This document shows positions 17,401-25,725 of a stretch of DNA of 64,000 nucleotides, piece by piece. A model generated the notes under the pieces. That model saw nothing but the letters and a program-made list of their open reading frames with translations, was not told the DNA's origin and did not search any database. The stretch covers positions 34,621 through 98,620 of the forward strand of contig JAZOUD010000064.1 of assembly GCA_045658005.1 (NCBI GenBank), given 5' to 3'. A program made the translations under genes and the position numbers. This stretch comes from UBA2862 sp045658005 (GTDB lineage: Bacteria; Bacillota; Clostridia; Christensenellales; Aristaeellaceae). Position 1 is the first letter of the stretch. Every line of letters begins with the position of its first letter.

Positions 17401-20400
17401 CCCAGCACTACGGGTTCCGCGCTGGAGAAGTCATAGCTGCCGTCCGCGTTCTTCATCAAATCAGACACCAGCCATGCGGTGAAGCCCGCGCCCTTGATGA
17501 GGTCAGCATCAGTCTTGCCGTTGTTGGCGGCCTTGATGACCTGGAAGGGCTGTTTGATGACCTGCTCCTTCACAGTCGCTTCCACCAAAATCAGGTGCTT
17601 GGAGGGATCGTACTTCGTGCAATCCACCTCATACACTTTGGCATCCAGCAGATAACCCGCGGAGGGCGTGATCTCCTTGAGGTAATACTTGCCCAGCGGC
17701 AGGTTCTTGGCTTTCGCGTCGCCTGCCGCGTCCGTGGTCAAGGTCGTCACCAGCGCGTCCTTCTCATAGAGCGTACCCGTCTTGCCGTCCGGGTGGACGA
17801 TGGCTTCGCGGGCATATAGCGCGTACACGGCTCCGGCAAGCTGGGCGTCACCCTGCTCGAAGGCGGTCTCTGCGTCCTTCTTGTGGAGATTCAGCGTAAC
17901 CGTGATGCGATCATTGGAGAAGGTATAGCCAAACTCCGAAATGGCCTGCGTTTGCGCGACAGCGCTGAAAGCAAACTCGTACTTGTCTACGCCAAAGGTG
18001 TAGCCGGCGGGCGGCGCGACTTCCCGCACCTCATACTTGAAGCCCACAGGCAGGTCGGCGGCAAAGGTAGCATTACCATCCGCACCGGTCTTGACGGTCT
18101 CGATCAAGATTCCCGCAGATACGAGATTATCGCCCTTGTAGCTGGTGATGGCGCTGGCCGCGTAGAGCGCGAATGTACCGCCCGCCAGGGGATTCTTCGT
18201 CTCGCCGTCCTGCTTGTGGATGTTGACGGCGACCTTCTGGCGCTCATTGGTGAAGGTGGTCTCGTTGAAGGCCACCTCCGCGTCCTGGCCCGCGTATTCC
18301 AGCTTCACGGTGTGCTTTTCGCTCGACGGGACAAAGCCCGCGGGAGCCTGCGTCTCTTCCACAACGTAACTGCCCAGCGGCACATTGCTCAGCATGACCT
18401 CGCCGCTGTCGCCCGTGGTCAAGCCATCCGCGACCACGTCGCCCTTCTGGTACATCAGCGCGCCGTCCGGGGTATAGATAGCGTTCTCGGCGGTGACGCG
18501 GTACGCCGCGCCGGAGAGCTTGCGGTTCTCATAGATGAAGCGAACGCCAGTATCGGTCACGTCCGCGCCGGTCAGCACCTCGCCCCTCTTGGTGATCTTG
18601 AGACCGGCCCGCTGCTGATCGTTCTTTATGAGTGCCGTGACGGAATCGCCGTCCGGCATGTCCACGGTATAGACCGTCCTGGTCAGACGGTAGCCAGCCG
18701 GAGCTTGCAGCTCCTTCAGGTACAGCCGGGCATATTCCCGCGGGATGGTGCAGGAGGCGGAGCCGTCCGCGCCGGTGGTCATGGTGGTCAGCTGGTTGGT
18801 GCAGTCGGCATCGGAATACACGCCGATGACCGCGCCTGCCAGATGCACGTCCGTATTGGCGGCATCGGCCTTCACGATGTTCAGCGTGACCTCGCTCTTC
18901 CATGTGACGGTGAAGTGGACGGAACCGCCGTATTCCTCGGAGGCGTAGCTGCCCAGCTTCTGCGTCTTGGTGCCTGTCTTGACCACCAGCACCTTCCAGA
19001 TCATGGCAATCATGCCCTTCATGTCGCCGGTTTTCCAGGTCCCGCTGACGGAGGTCGGCGCGGAGAAGTGAAAGGTCGTACCGCCTCCAATGGTCACCGT
19101 GCCGCCCGTTTGCGTCTCGCCGGTGTTTTCGTTATGAAAGGTCACAGTATCCGGTAGCGCAAGTGTAATGCTGTTGCGATGGTCGGCATTCAGCGTGGTG
19201 CTGGAGGTGGTCTGCACGCCATTGGCGATGCCCGTCACCTCAAGCGACTTGTCACTCAGGCTGATACCAGGCGAGGGCGGGTCCTCCAGGCCGGCAATAT
19301 AATCAATCCATTCCTGCACACGGTATTTTTTCAAGCCGCTGGACGAGCAGCCCTTCGTCGCGCTGGAATAGCTGCCAGTGAAGAAATAGCTGGCGGCGAT
19401 ATGCGTCAGGATGTAGCGCACGTTCGCGGAATAGTCCGGGAAGAAGCTGGCGCTCAAATCTTCCGGCCCGCCATAGCCGTAGTACAGCGCCTTGGTCAGG
19501 TTGGGATTGCTGTCCAGTATCTCCTGAGCAAAGGAACCGCCCTTCGGGGAGGTCTTGGAGGACTCCAAACAATACGCCATCTTGCCGTTGACGGTGTACT
19601 TGAAGGTGCTCCAGCTGCCCAGGCTGCTGGGATAGGTCACTTTGGAACCGCGAACCATCTTTGCGTCACCTTCCAGCACAATGTTGTCCGGGTCGATCTC
19701 CTCCATGTCATCCTCTTCTTCGGTGGCGTCGTCGTCTCCCTCACCACCGTCAACGGAGGCCAGGGAAAGCGTCGGTTCCAAAACCGTCGTGAGAATCTGA
19801 TCCACGGGCAGGGTGAATGCTTCGGAGGGCTCAACCTCATCTTCCGGGGAAGGTTCCTCGTCGGTACCTTCCGTGGCTTCACCGTAATCACCGGGGGCAT
19901 CATCACCATCGAGTTCTTCATCACTGTCATCGCCGACAGCATCGTCGCCGTCATCGCCAGGGACATCTTCATCGTCCTCGGGAATATCGACAGGGGTCTC
20001 CTCCACGATAACCTCAGTGGGTTCAGGACTCTCGACGGGTGCAAGAGTTTCGATAGGCTCGTCGTAGATCTGCGGCATATCGAAGGTGGGATCATCTGAC
20101 GGCTCTGGGGTGGTTTCGGATTCTTCACCATCCTCATCCTCAAATGTCCCATCCTCATCATCCGAAGAGTCGTCGCCCTCGTCGGCAGGATCGTCTACAG
20201 ATTCATCTTCGACATCGGATTCATCGGTGAATTCCTTTTCGTCCTCATCGTCGAAGTCATCCTCTTCGGGATCGTCATAATACTCTTCGTCGGGATCTGT
20301 GCCGTCATAATCCTCATCGGCGAAGTCATCATCAGCTTCGTCCCAATCCCCTGAGGTCAAATCTTCGTCGGAGTGTTCATCATCATTGTATTCTCCGGCG

Positions 20401-21095
20401 TATTCATCGTCTCCGAGGTCGACGTCACCATCTTCGTCTGGTACTTCCTCCCAATCGGGAAGGGTTCCCTCGGAATCAGTTTCCTCGGAAACGTCACTCT
20501 CCTGGGGAAATTCCTCGGCATCGTCATATTCTTCTTCGGATTCACCTTCATCCTCGAAGGCAGCTTCCTCGGAATCATCAGTTTCCGATTCTTCATATGG
20601 GTCATCCTCCGAATCTTCGTCGGCGGGCTCGTCCTCCGGAAAGGTCTCGACGACCTCGGACTCCACGGGCGCGGCGGGTTCCTCCGCTGCGTTGACGGTG
20701 ATCCTGCGGCTGACCTCATAGGCCGGGTGCCCGCTGACGGGCCTTGCGATGTAATAGGCAAAATAGCTGCCGGGCATGTCGGACGTAAACGCCGTGCCGT
20801 CCGTCGCGTAGGCGGAAAAGAAGCTGACTTCCACCTTGTCGGTGGGCTGGTTGGTCTTTTCCACCTTGAACGCGGACACGTCGGCGGGATTGAAATAGTC
20901 GCCCATGTTGATGACCACATCGTAGGCGGCGACGATTTCATCCTCGCCCAGCTGACCGCGCACATCGGCCAACAGCGGGTACTTGGTCTCGGTATAGTAG
21001 ACAGACTCCTCTGCGCAGGCATACTGCGCGACGGGAGAGACCATGATCAGCGCCGCCAGCAGCAGCGCCGTCAGCTTATGGGTATAGTGTTTCAT
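14481..21095 (-). CDS. Giant SpaA/Cna-B repeat adhesin with sortase anchor
   Basis: About 2204 residues. Signal peptide MKHYTHKLTALLLAALIMVS..YACA, then a beta-rich N-domain and an extreme Asp/Glu-rich region of ~300 residues. Next is a thioester-domain-like segment (MAYCLESSKTS.., ILTHIAASYFF), followed by about 13 SpaA/Cna-B repeats with recurring E..APAGY strands. The C-terminus has TPKTGD, a membrane helix and RRFKSKI. It is a wall-linked surface protein, probably a substrate of the element's sortase. The ATG 21095 has GGAGG 10 bases upstream. The frame is also open to an ATG at 21311 with its own GGAGG, which would add 72 residues including a membrane helix. Confidence 0.85.
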   Translation of the reverse strand: MKHYTHKLTALLLAALIMVSPVAQYACAEESVYYTETKYPLLADVRGQLGEDEIVAAYDVVINMGDYFNPADVSAFKVEKTNQPTDKVEVSFFSAYATDGTAFTSDMPGSYFAYYIARPVSGHPAYEVSRRITVNAAEEPAAPVESEVVETFPEDEPADEDSEDDPYEESETDDSEEAAFEDEGESEEEYDDAEEFPQESDVSEETDSEGTLPDWEEVPDEDGDVDLGDDEYAGEYNDDEHSDEDLTSGDWDEADDDFADEDYDGTDPDEEYYDDPEEDDFDDEDEKEFTDESDVEDESVDDPADEGDDSSDDEDGTFEDEDGEESETTPEPSDDPTFDMPQIYDEPIETLAPVESPEPTEVIVEETPVDIPEDDEDVPGDDGDDAVGDDSDEELDGDDAPGDYGEATEGTDEEPSPEDEVEPSEAFTLPVDQILTTVLEPTLSLASVDGGEGDDDATEEEDDMEEIDPDNIVLEGDAKMVRGSKVTYPSSLGSWSTFKYTVNGKMAYCLESSKTSPKGGSFAQEILDSNPNLTKALYYGYGGPEDLSASFFPDYSANVRYILTHIAASYFFTGSYSSATKGCSSSGLKKYRVQEWIDYIAGLEDPPSPGISLSDKSLEVTGIANGVQTTSSTTLNADHRNSITLALPDTVTFHNENTGETQTGGTVTIGGGTTFHFSAPTSVSGTWKTGDMKGMIAMIWKVLVVKTGTKTQKLGSYASEEYGGSVHFTVTWKSEVTLNIVKADAANTDVHLAGAVIGVYSDADCTNQLTTMTTGADGSASCTIPREYARLYLKELQAPAGYRLTRTVYTVDMPDGDSVTALIKNDQQRAGLKITKRGEVLTGADVTDTGVRFIYENRKLSGAAYRVTAENAIYTPDGALMYQKGDVVADGLTTGDSGEVMLSNVPLGSYVVEETQAPAGFVPSSEKHTVKLEYAGQDAEVAFNETTFTNERQKVAVNIHKQDGETKNPLAGGTFALYAASAITSYKGDNLVSAGILIETVKTGADGNATFAADLPVGFKYEVREVAPPAGYTFGVDKYEFAFSAVAQTQAISEFGYTFSNDRITVTLNLHKKDAETAFEQGDAQLAGAVYALYAREAIVHPDGKTGTLYEKDALVTTLTTDAAGDAKAKNLPLGKYYLKEITPSAGYLLDAKVYEVDCTKYDPSKHLILVEATVKEQVIKQPFQVIKAANNGKTDADLIKGAGFTAWLVSDLMKNADGSYDFSSAEPVVLGANGETEIFTDEKGHATSIPLPFGTYIVRETTTPKNYAPVDDFIVTINENNPTKPQVWRVLLDEEFAAKLKIYKVDSATGRTILLPGAEFSIYDVDNDTIVEQVTTYPQTVKHTTFTTDESGTLTLPETLRPGHYRITEINAPFGYMLNRAEADVTISDEALHQVDAVSGDLVIEVTMHDTPVWGRITVYKEGEMLSRFEGGQFIYEVQRLPGATFEVIAAENIYTADNQRDADGNRYLEYAAGTVVATLTTDENGEARTEDLPLGTYKVIEKKAPIGFVLNAEPVTVTLAYAGQETEIVVEAATVADARQKVSLVVEKKAKGKDIKLPGATLGLYAGEDIRANDAVIVPAGTCIATAVSDETGSVVFDIDLPLGKYLVNELQAPVGYVLSDEVIEMEAAYQGQDVKVVSVTGTYENQPTRMVISKADATTGVELDGAKLTLLDASGKEMDSWTSVAGEPHLIEGLAIGATYTLREDIAPYGYLISNTVKFTVGDTAEIQKVIMKDEVPTGKIIINKSGEFLSDISVLDSAAGWIGNTFSFITGGLKDVTFGVYAYDDIKQADGVSPDYYAAGTQIGTITTDNTGVAVMENLPLGRYMVKEIATQDGYVLDDQPRLIDLTYRDSKMPVVTYSEAWQNERQRARVTVVKKETDGDRLLEGAVFGLYSAEDITGENGKIILAKDTLIEQRATDSNGRLTFEVDLPVGFDYAVKEITPPVGYASDPNAQTFTFDGSNTDVAVVEMEYTFEDMPTLVDVTKSSLTTGEELEGASLQVTDEEGNVIDSWISEKEPHRIIGLVVGKTYTLTEALPASGYATAENIEFAISDTGDVQPVEMEDDVTKVKISKTDLTGKKELEGAKLTILNFEGKVVETWTSTTEPHYIEMLPIGKYTLREETAPSGYLVAEDVEFEIKDTSEIQTVTMKDAQENPEQPGTPMPDTPKTGDMNNPLLWGGIGVVALLGLMTAVARRFKSKI

Positions 21096-21334
21096 ATTCG
21101 ATTTTCCTCCGAATTGATGGTTGATGGTAACGGTATTGCCTTCAGCTCGCTTGGCAGGGTTAGCCTTCCTTCGGATTATCCTTCGGGCAAGCAGCGTGGC
21201 AAACACCATAGCTGCGGCGACAATCAGCGCCTTGACCCAGGGCATGAGTGTGACCAGAATATTGTCGAGGGTGAAGATAAATCGAAGCACGTTTATTTCA
21301 AAGGGGGACATTGGCAGATACCTCCATTCTCATT

Positions 21335-21640
21335 TCAGGGATAGTAGTTCATGCCCAGGTCGATACTCTGCGCCGCACCGACCACAGCGCTGTAGATCCC
21401 TTTCGGACTGCCGGTGTAGTAGACCGGGATGGCGTAGTCACGGAAGCGTTCAATGCGCCTGACCTGCTTCGGCTCCAGCTTTGCTCCGGGCCAGATGATG
21501 ACAAGCAGCGCCACCACGCCATGCGGGAAAAACAGCAGCACCTCCTGCGCGAGGCTGGCATCATCCGACAGGCGCAGATAGAAGCCCTCGGTTTCATACA
21601 CTGCTCGGCGCAGGGCTTTCCACATAACACCCACTCGCAT
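21335..21640 (-). CDS. Conserved-looking ICE protein of unknown function
   Basis: 101 residues, starting MRVGVMWKALRRAVYETEGF. One hydrophobic stretch (VLLFFPHGVVALLVIIW) may be a membrane or core segment; the end is GAAQSIDLGMNYYP. It overlaps the preceding gene (21594-22073) by 47 bases and ends 24 bases before the alternative adhesin start, so it belongs to the same transcript. I do not recognise the family. Confidence 0.6.
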   Translation of the reverse strand: MRVGVMWKALRRAVYETEGFYLRLSDDASLAQEVLLFFPHGVVALLVIIWPGAKLEPKQVRRIERFRDYAIPVYYTGSPKGIYSAVVGAAQSIDLGMNYYP

Positions 21641-22073
21641 ATCGACGCTCCTCCTCTGTCAGCATATTTCTGAAGGCCGGAGCGACCCAATAATCCGCAT
21701 CGCCGATTTCAAAAAGCACCTCCCTGGCGGCATCGGTGATCACATCTGGCAGGCTGATGTGGCAGCAATCGCGGAAATGCTCGGCGAATTGACGGTCTCG
21801 CTCGATAGCCTCCCGCGTGGCGTAGGCGTAGCACAGCCGAAAGTCCCGGAGGCGCAGATAGCAGATGCTATCCGCGCGTACCCAGGCGATCTGTTCGTTG
21901 CCGCCCTCTCCGACGATCTCCGCGGTTCCGCCCTCGGTGATGACCGTCGCCTGAATGGCCACGGGATCGACAGCAGTCAGCTTCAGCATTCCGGCCAACC
22001 TGTCCGCGATCCTGATGAGGGTCTCGCCCGACAAACACCGGATGGGAGGACGGGGATGGTTGATGTACTTCAT
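21594..22073 (-). CDS. ICE protein of unknown function
   Basis: 159 residues, soluble, with patterns such as PPIRCLSGETLIRIADRLAG, HFRDCCHISLPDVITDAARE and WVAPAFRNMLTEEERRYASG. It follows the polymerase-like gene by 11 bases and overlaps the next gene, so it is operonic. No motif allows a function to be assigned. Confidence 0.6.
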   Translation of the reverse strand: MKYINHPRPPIRCLSGETLIRIADRLAGMLKLTAVDPVAIQATVITEGGTAEIVGEGGNEQIAWVRADSICYLRLRDFRLCYAYATREAIERDRQFAEHFRDCCHISLPDVITDAAREVLFEIGDADYWVAPAFRNMLTEEERRYASGCYVESPAPSSV

Positions 22074-22084
22074 GCCCGGCCTCC

Positions 22085-23875
22085 TCAGCGGCGCGAAGGG
22101 CGCTGCTTCTTCTCAAGATAGCGGTTGCAGGCATAGCCCTGGGTGGTGAGCTGCATTTCCTTCGCCCAATGGGGCGGCTGCTCCATGACGGCGCTGATGG
22201 CCATGAGCGCGGCGGGTTCTTCACTCTCCACGACCACCTTGTTCGCCAGGTGCAGAATGACGGGATAGTTGGCGTCCGTGAGCCGCTGCATCGCGTCCAG
22301 CAACACATCCCGCGCAAGCCCCTGCACGATGTCCCGCAGGAACTTCGCGCCGTTGCCCTGCATGATGTCCCACTTGCCGTCCTTGCTCATACCGGCATAC
22401 ATGATGATGCTGAAGCCGTCCACGCCGAACATGATCTCCGGCTCCCGATAGCACAGCGCCCTCCCGGAGGGAAGCTCGATGCACAGCGTCCCGTTGTAGC
22501 CGCTGAACAACAGGCCGTGGGTTTTGGCGACGGCGGGATGGGTCAGACAGCGCCGAATGGCGTTGTCGATGTCCAGGCACAGCCGCGTCACGCGGGGATC
22601 GTCGTGAAAATACTCGGACACGCGGGGCTGCTCGTCCTGGACATAGTTCCTGCTGCTGGCCCGCGCTTCCCAATCATCCCGGACCAGCCAATCCAGAATC
22701 CGCCGCTCCAGCGCGGGATACTCGGCTACCAACAGGCGGCACTTCCTGCGCGGAACGAAGGACGTGACAAAGAGCTGGGTCAGGATGTCCGTTACCGATT
22801 CACACTGGCTGTCCAGGCCGAAAAACTCTCCAGAGCGAACAACATCCCGCAGCTCAGAAAGCTCGGGGGAACGGCACACGGGCAGGTTGTCCAGCTGGAT
22901 CATCGGATAGCTGAATCGGCCCTGGGGATGCCCGCAGAAGCGGAACAGTCCACGAAGCCGCCCATCGTTGCACACAGCTTCGCCCAGAGCGGCATACTTG
23001 CGAGTCTCCGTACGGGAAAGCAGTTCCCACAATCTGAGCGCCTCGTCTATCTCCACCGGCGCGGTCTTGCGAAGCCGCGTCACGGCCTCCTTTGACACAG
23101 AATCCACCCGTATTCCGTTGGCAGCCAGCCATTGGCGAAACCGGGCCGGGGAATCCGCGCCGATACCGGTGATCTCCTTGAAACGCCTGGCCATGCCGGC
23201 GCGAAAGTATTCGTCGCAGTTGATAGCGTTGCTGACCAGCTTCCGATCCACCTTCACGCCTCGGTCGTTGATGCGTTGCGCCATACAGTAGTGCGCCCAT
23301 TCCATGTCCGGCAGAGGGCACTTCTGCAGGTACTCATGCAATGCCCGTTCCGCCGTCAAGTTCTGTCGGACGCACTGACCCAGGGTTTGAAGCGCCACGG
23401 GCATTCCCTCCCAACGCTCCGGGGCTTGGTCGCCGCCCTTGCGCAGATCGTGGATGTACTTTTCCCGAAGGACACGCTGTACCTCCGGGTCTGCGGCAAT
23501 AGTCACGTCCAGCGCGGAGGCGATCATCTTCATGCCGGAGGGCAGTCCGCGATAAGATGCCCACACCCTCATGCAGCGCCAGTGCTCCGGGCAGAGGTAC
23601 ACGTTCCTCGGCAGCCCCAGGTGCCGGGACAGGCACACACGCTCAAACTGCGCGTCATAGGCGAGCTTCGTCACGGCAGGATCTGCCAGGGCCTCGATCA
23701 CCTCAGCGGGGATACGCTCGCCCTGCTCCAAATTGACGATGCGAATGGGGTCGTTATCCACGGCATATCCGAACAGCAGGACGCGGAAATGATCGTCCTC
23801 GGCATAGCGGTATGCGCCTGCGCTCGACAGGTTCGCACCGCTGGTGGTCTCGATGTCGATGTACAAGTGATTCAT
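22085..23875 (-). CDS. Degenerate family-A DNA polymerase-like protein
   Basis: 596 residues; start ATG 23875 has GAGGTG 6 bases upstream. The N-terminus has a DnaQ-like exonuclease motif I (LYIDIETTSG). Later segments follow phage-type family-A polymerases: GLFRFCGHPQGRFS..QLDNLP, VAEYPALERRILDWL at the motif A position, LPSGRALCYREPEI and VILHLANKVVVE at the motif C position. The usual HDE of motif C reads ANK, the motif A Asp is Glu, and the O-helix region between them seems deleted. Exonuclease motif II has Asp where Asn is usual, and motif III lacks its Asp. It looks like an inactive or repurposed polymerase. It lies in the ICE operon between two unknown genes and a sigma-like regulator. 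Confidence 0.75.
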   Translation of the reverse strand: MNHLYIDIETTSGANLSSAGAYRYAEDDHFRVLLFGYAVDNDPIRIVNLEQGERIPAEVIEALADPAVTKLAYDAQFERVCLSRHLGLPRNVYLCPEHWRCMRVWASYRGLPSGMKMIASALDVTIAADPEVQRVLREKYIHDLRKGGDQAPERWEGMPVALQTLGQCVRQNLTAERALHEYLQKCPLPDMEWAHYCMAQRINDRGVKVDRKLVSNAINCDEYFRAGMARRFKEITGIGADSPARFRQWLAANGIRVDSVSKEAVTRLRKTAPVEIDEALRLWELLSRTETRKYAALGEAVCNDGRLRGLFRFCGHPQGRFSYPMIQLDNLPVCRSPELSELRDVVRSGEFFGLDSQCESVTDILTQLFVTSFVPRRKCRLLVAEYPALERRILDWLVRDDWEARASSRNYVQDEQPRVSEYFHDDPRVTRLCLDIDNAIRRCLTHPAVAKTHGLLFSGYNGTLCIELPSGRALCYREPEIMFGVDGFSIIMYAGMSKDGKWDIMQGNGAKFLRDIVQGLARDVLLDAMQRLTDANYPVILHLANKVVVESEEPAALMAISAVMEQPPHWAKEMQLTTQGYACNRYLEKKQRPSRR

Positions 23876-23920
23876 GGTCGTCACCTCATGTCTATGGTAT
23901 TGTGAAGGGGCCGAATCCCG

Positions 23921-24301
23921 CTACGAGAGTGTGATCTGCGGTGTGTCAAAAACGCACCGCCAGTGCGAAAACACGCGCTTGACCGCTTCGCGGGCTCCTT
24001 CCCTGACGCGCTTGAAGCCAAAGACCGGCCGGTATTCCTTCACAGGAAGGGTCAGGACAATCCTGGTGATGATCCAAATGCCCAGCGTCTGGCGCAGAAC
24101 GACGGTAACGCCATCGCTATAGATGATCTCCAGGTGCCTGCTGTCAAAGCGAATACCGGCGGCCTTGTGCGCAGCGAGATAGTAGCCTATCTCGTTGCGC
24201 AGGTCGTTGATGTGATTGCCAAGCTCAGGGTGGGCGGTCTTCGCCTTCTCGAACTGCCGCTTCACCCTGGGCATGAAAAATACGTTGCGAATGTTCTTCA
24301 T
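23921..24301 (-). CDS. ICE protein of unknown function
   Basis: 126 residues from ATG 24301 (MKNIRNVFFMPRVKRQF). The upstream open part to 24469 has no coding character. It contains FEKAKTAHPELGNHINDLRN, RHLEIIYSDGVTVVLRQTLG and a short hydrophobic strand (IWIITRIVLTLPV). The SD is weak (GAGG about 14 bases upstream). It lies between the sigma-like gene and the polymerase-like gene on the same strand. Confidence 0.55.
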   Translation of the reverse strand: MKNIRNVFFMPRVKRQFEKAKTAHPELGNHINDLRNEIGYYLAAHKAAGIRFDSRHLEIIYSDGVTVVLRQTLGIWIITRIVLTLPVKEYRPVFGFKRVREGAREAVKRVFSHWRCVFDTPQITLS

Positions 24302-24383
24302 GGACTGTTTTTGCCTCGCTTTCAGGTGATATGGGATAACCCCTTCACCCCATAAGGCAAAAACAGCCCCAAAATGCACCCCC

Positions 24384-24902
24384 TTAAGTGAAGAATTTTC
24401 TGACCTTTCTACAAATCTTTTCCCATCTTCGCTGGATGGCGGTTGGAGGAACGCCCTCATCACGGGCAATATCGGTCTTTGTCATCCCCAACACAAACAG
24501 CTTGTGGATCAGATCCTTTTGTCGATCAGTCATTGCCGCCATAGCAGCCAGGTATTGATCATGGGACAGCTTCTCAGATTCCCGTTCAACCACAGTGCGC
24601 TCAACATCGGCGGACTCGTCGTGCATGGTGGAATAGTGTTCAAGCTCTGCCGGACTGATGTCATCCGAGCGGTAAACCATGCGCACATACATTTTCCCAT
24701 TCCACTTATAGTAGTATCGAAAATCCAATGTACGCAGCTCGTTTTCGTCGCGTCTCAGCAAAGCAATCCATTCTTCCGTCACGCCAGCCTCACCGGCCTT
24801 GAACGTGTGCAATTGACCGGTTGTATCTCTTAAACTGTATTGCTTGTTCTTTTCCTTCTCTTCCGGGCTCAGCGCCGGAAGTGTCGTATCGTGTTCGCAC
24901 AT
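24384..24902 (-). CDS. Sigma-70 region 4-like regulator
   Basis: 172 residues. The C-terminal ~50 (MTDRQKDLIHKLFVLGMTKT then an HTH ending in WEKICRKVRKFF) matches sigma factor region 4. The N-terminal part is short, without a recognisable region 2. Such proteins are common at the head of Tn1549-type transfer operons and may activate them. A structured leader lies upstream at 25044-25192. Confidence 0.75.
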   Translation of the reverse strand: MCEHDTTLPALSPEEKEKNKQYSLRDTTGQLHTFKAGEAGVTEEWIALLRRDENELRTLDFRYYYKWNGKMYVRMVYRSDDISPAELEHYSTMHDESADVERTVVERESEKLSHDQYLAAMAAMTDRQKDLIHKLFVLGMTKTDIARDEGVPPTAIQRRWEKICRKVRKFFT

Positions 24903-25043
24903 TCCTTTGCCCTTTCTTCGTCAACAAGTGAATTAATGAAGAGATGGCAAAGAGGGGGGGAGCACGAGGGAAGTGGCAGCTTTCACAATGAATCGCAGCG
25001 ATGAAAGCTGATCTGGGCATAGAAAAATCCTTTCCGCCGTAAA

Positions 25044-25192
25044 GCGCAAAGGATTAAAAAAGGCTCGCCTATCTTTCAAGCGAACCTTAAACCCCAAAGT
25101 TTGCAGAAGGACAATGACTATACACTTTGGAACATACTGACATTATCAGAAATGTCAGTCATTCTGATGTTTAATCCTTTGCCCTTCTGCAA
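25044..25192 (-). promoter_or_regulatory. Attenuator-like leader with intrinsic terminator
   Basis: Minus-strand order: segment 1 (25192-25170, TTGCAGAAGGGCAAAGGATT), segment 2 (25112-25101, containing CCTTCTGCAA), then hairpin AAGGTTCGC/GCGAGCCTT (25088-25060) followed by TTTTTT, then segment 3 (25058-25044, TTTAATCCTTTGC). Segment 1 can pair with segment 2 or, through GCAAAGGATTAAA, with segment 3. This is a typical layout for switching between termination and read-through. A further stem, TGACATT/AATGTCA, lies at 25139-25158. The signal sensed is unknown. Confidence 0.5.
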
Positions 25193-25326
25193 CTCAGGCT
25201 ATTAACTTGTCCAGTCACCAATTGATGCTATTATAGCGTAAGAGGTCGCCTATAACGTTGTTAATAATCGAAATAGTTTTGTAATATATGTAAATAATTT
25301 GAAATATAGCCATATTGACACTTCAA

Positions 25327-25413
25327 ATTGCGAATTTTGCGAATTATCCTGTTGACAATCTATCCTTGCTCTGATACAATGATGCCGCAATCTATATTGC
25401 GAGTATTCGCAAT
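25327..25413 (+). promoter_or_regulatory. XRE gene promoter with TTGCGA operator sites
   Basis: TTGACA (25352-25357), 17 bases, TACAAT (25375-25380). Downstream is a palindrome ATTGCGA-N4-TCGCAAT (25396-25413). Upstream are two tandem half-sites, ATTGCGAA and TTTGCGAA (25327-25343). This suggests autoregulation by the XRE protein encoded 43 bases downstream. Confidence 0.6.
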
Positions 25414-25455
25414 ACATTTTGCAAAGCAAGCCGTTTTAGGTGGGAGGAATGCTGC

Positions 25456-25725
25456 ATGAACGAGCGATTGCCGTTTGGTGAGAAGGTGCGTGAGCTACGA
25501 AAGAGCAAGCGACTTTCGCAAAATGCCCTTGCGAAAATCGCCGGTGTCTCTCCACACACAATCTTCGGTTATGAAGCGGGAACGACCTACCCCAGAACGG
25601 CCAGCACACTGAATCGCCTCGCAGAAGCCTTGGGTGTTACCAGCGAAGCGCTTGCAGATAGCACCCATCCCTTAAAATCTTTAGGGAAACACCGCACAGT
25701 ATACAAAGCCCGAGGAATATGGTAA
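25456..25725 (+). CDS. XRE-family regulator, 3' end replaced by IS sequence
   Basis: 89 residues with a clear HTH_3 domain (VRELRKSKRLSQNALAKIAG..HTIFGYEAG, ~10-60). Domain sequence continues to about residue 72 (LGVTSEALAD). The final ~14 codons (GKHRTVYKARGIW) appear to come from the IS left end, so the protein probably lost its C-terminal segment. GGAGG lies 9 bases before the ATG. It is probably the ICE control repressor acting at 25327-25413. Confidence 0.75.
   Translation: MNERLPFGEKVRELRKSKRLSQNALAKIAGVSPHTIFGYEAGTTYPRTASTLNRLAEALGVTSEALADSTHPLKSLGKHRTVYKARGIW

Larger units (their letters stand above)
24903..25455. other. AT-rich regulatory intergenic region
   Basis: 553 bases with no convincing long gene, clearly more AT-rich than its neighbours. 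It holds the leader of the leftward operon (terminator, antiterminator-like segments, and a possible short frame beginning MPRSAFIAAIHCESCHFP at 25020) and the rightward promoter and operator of the XRE gene. Confidence 0.7.

Noticed and set aside
14766..19157. Several long plus-strand frames opposite the adhesin
   Set aside because: Shadows of the Cna-B repeat coding sequence.
15000..21000. Adhesin repeats as a possible CRISPR or tandem DNA repeat
   Set aside because: The repeats are diverged protein domains of ~100 residues, not short identical DNA units; no CRISPR array was seen anywhere in the window.
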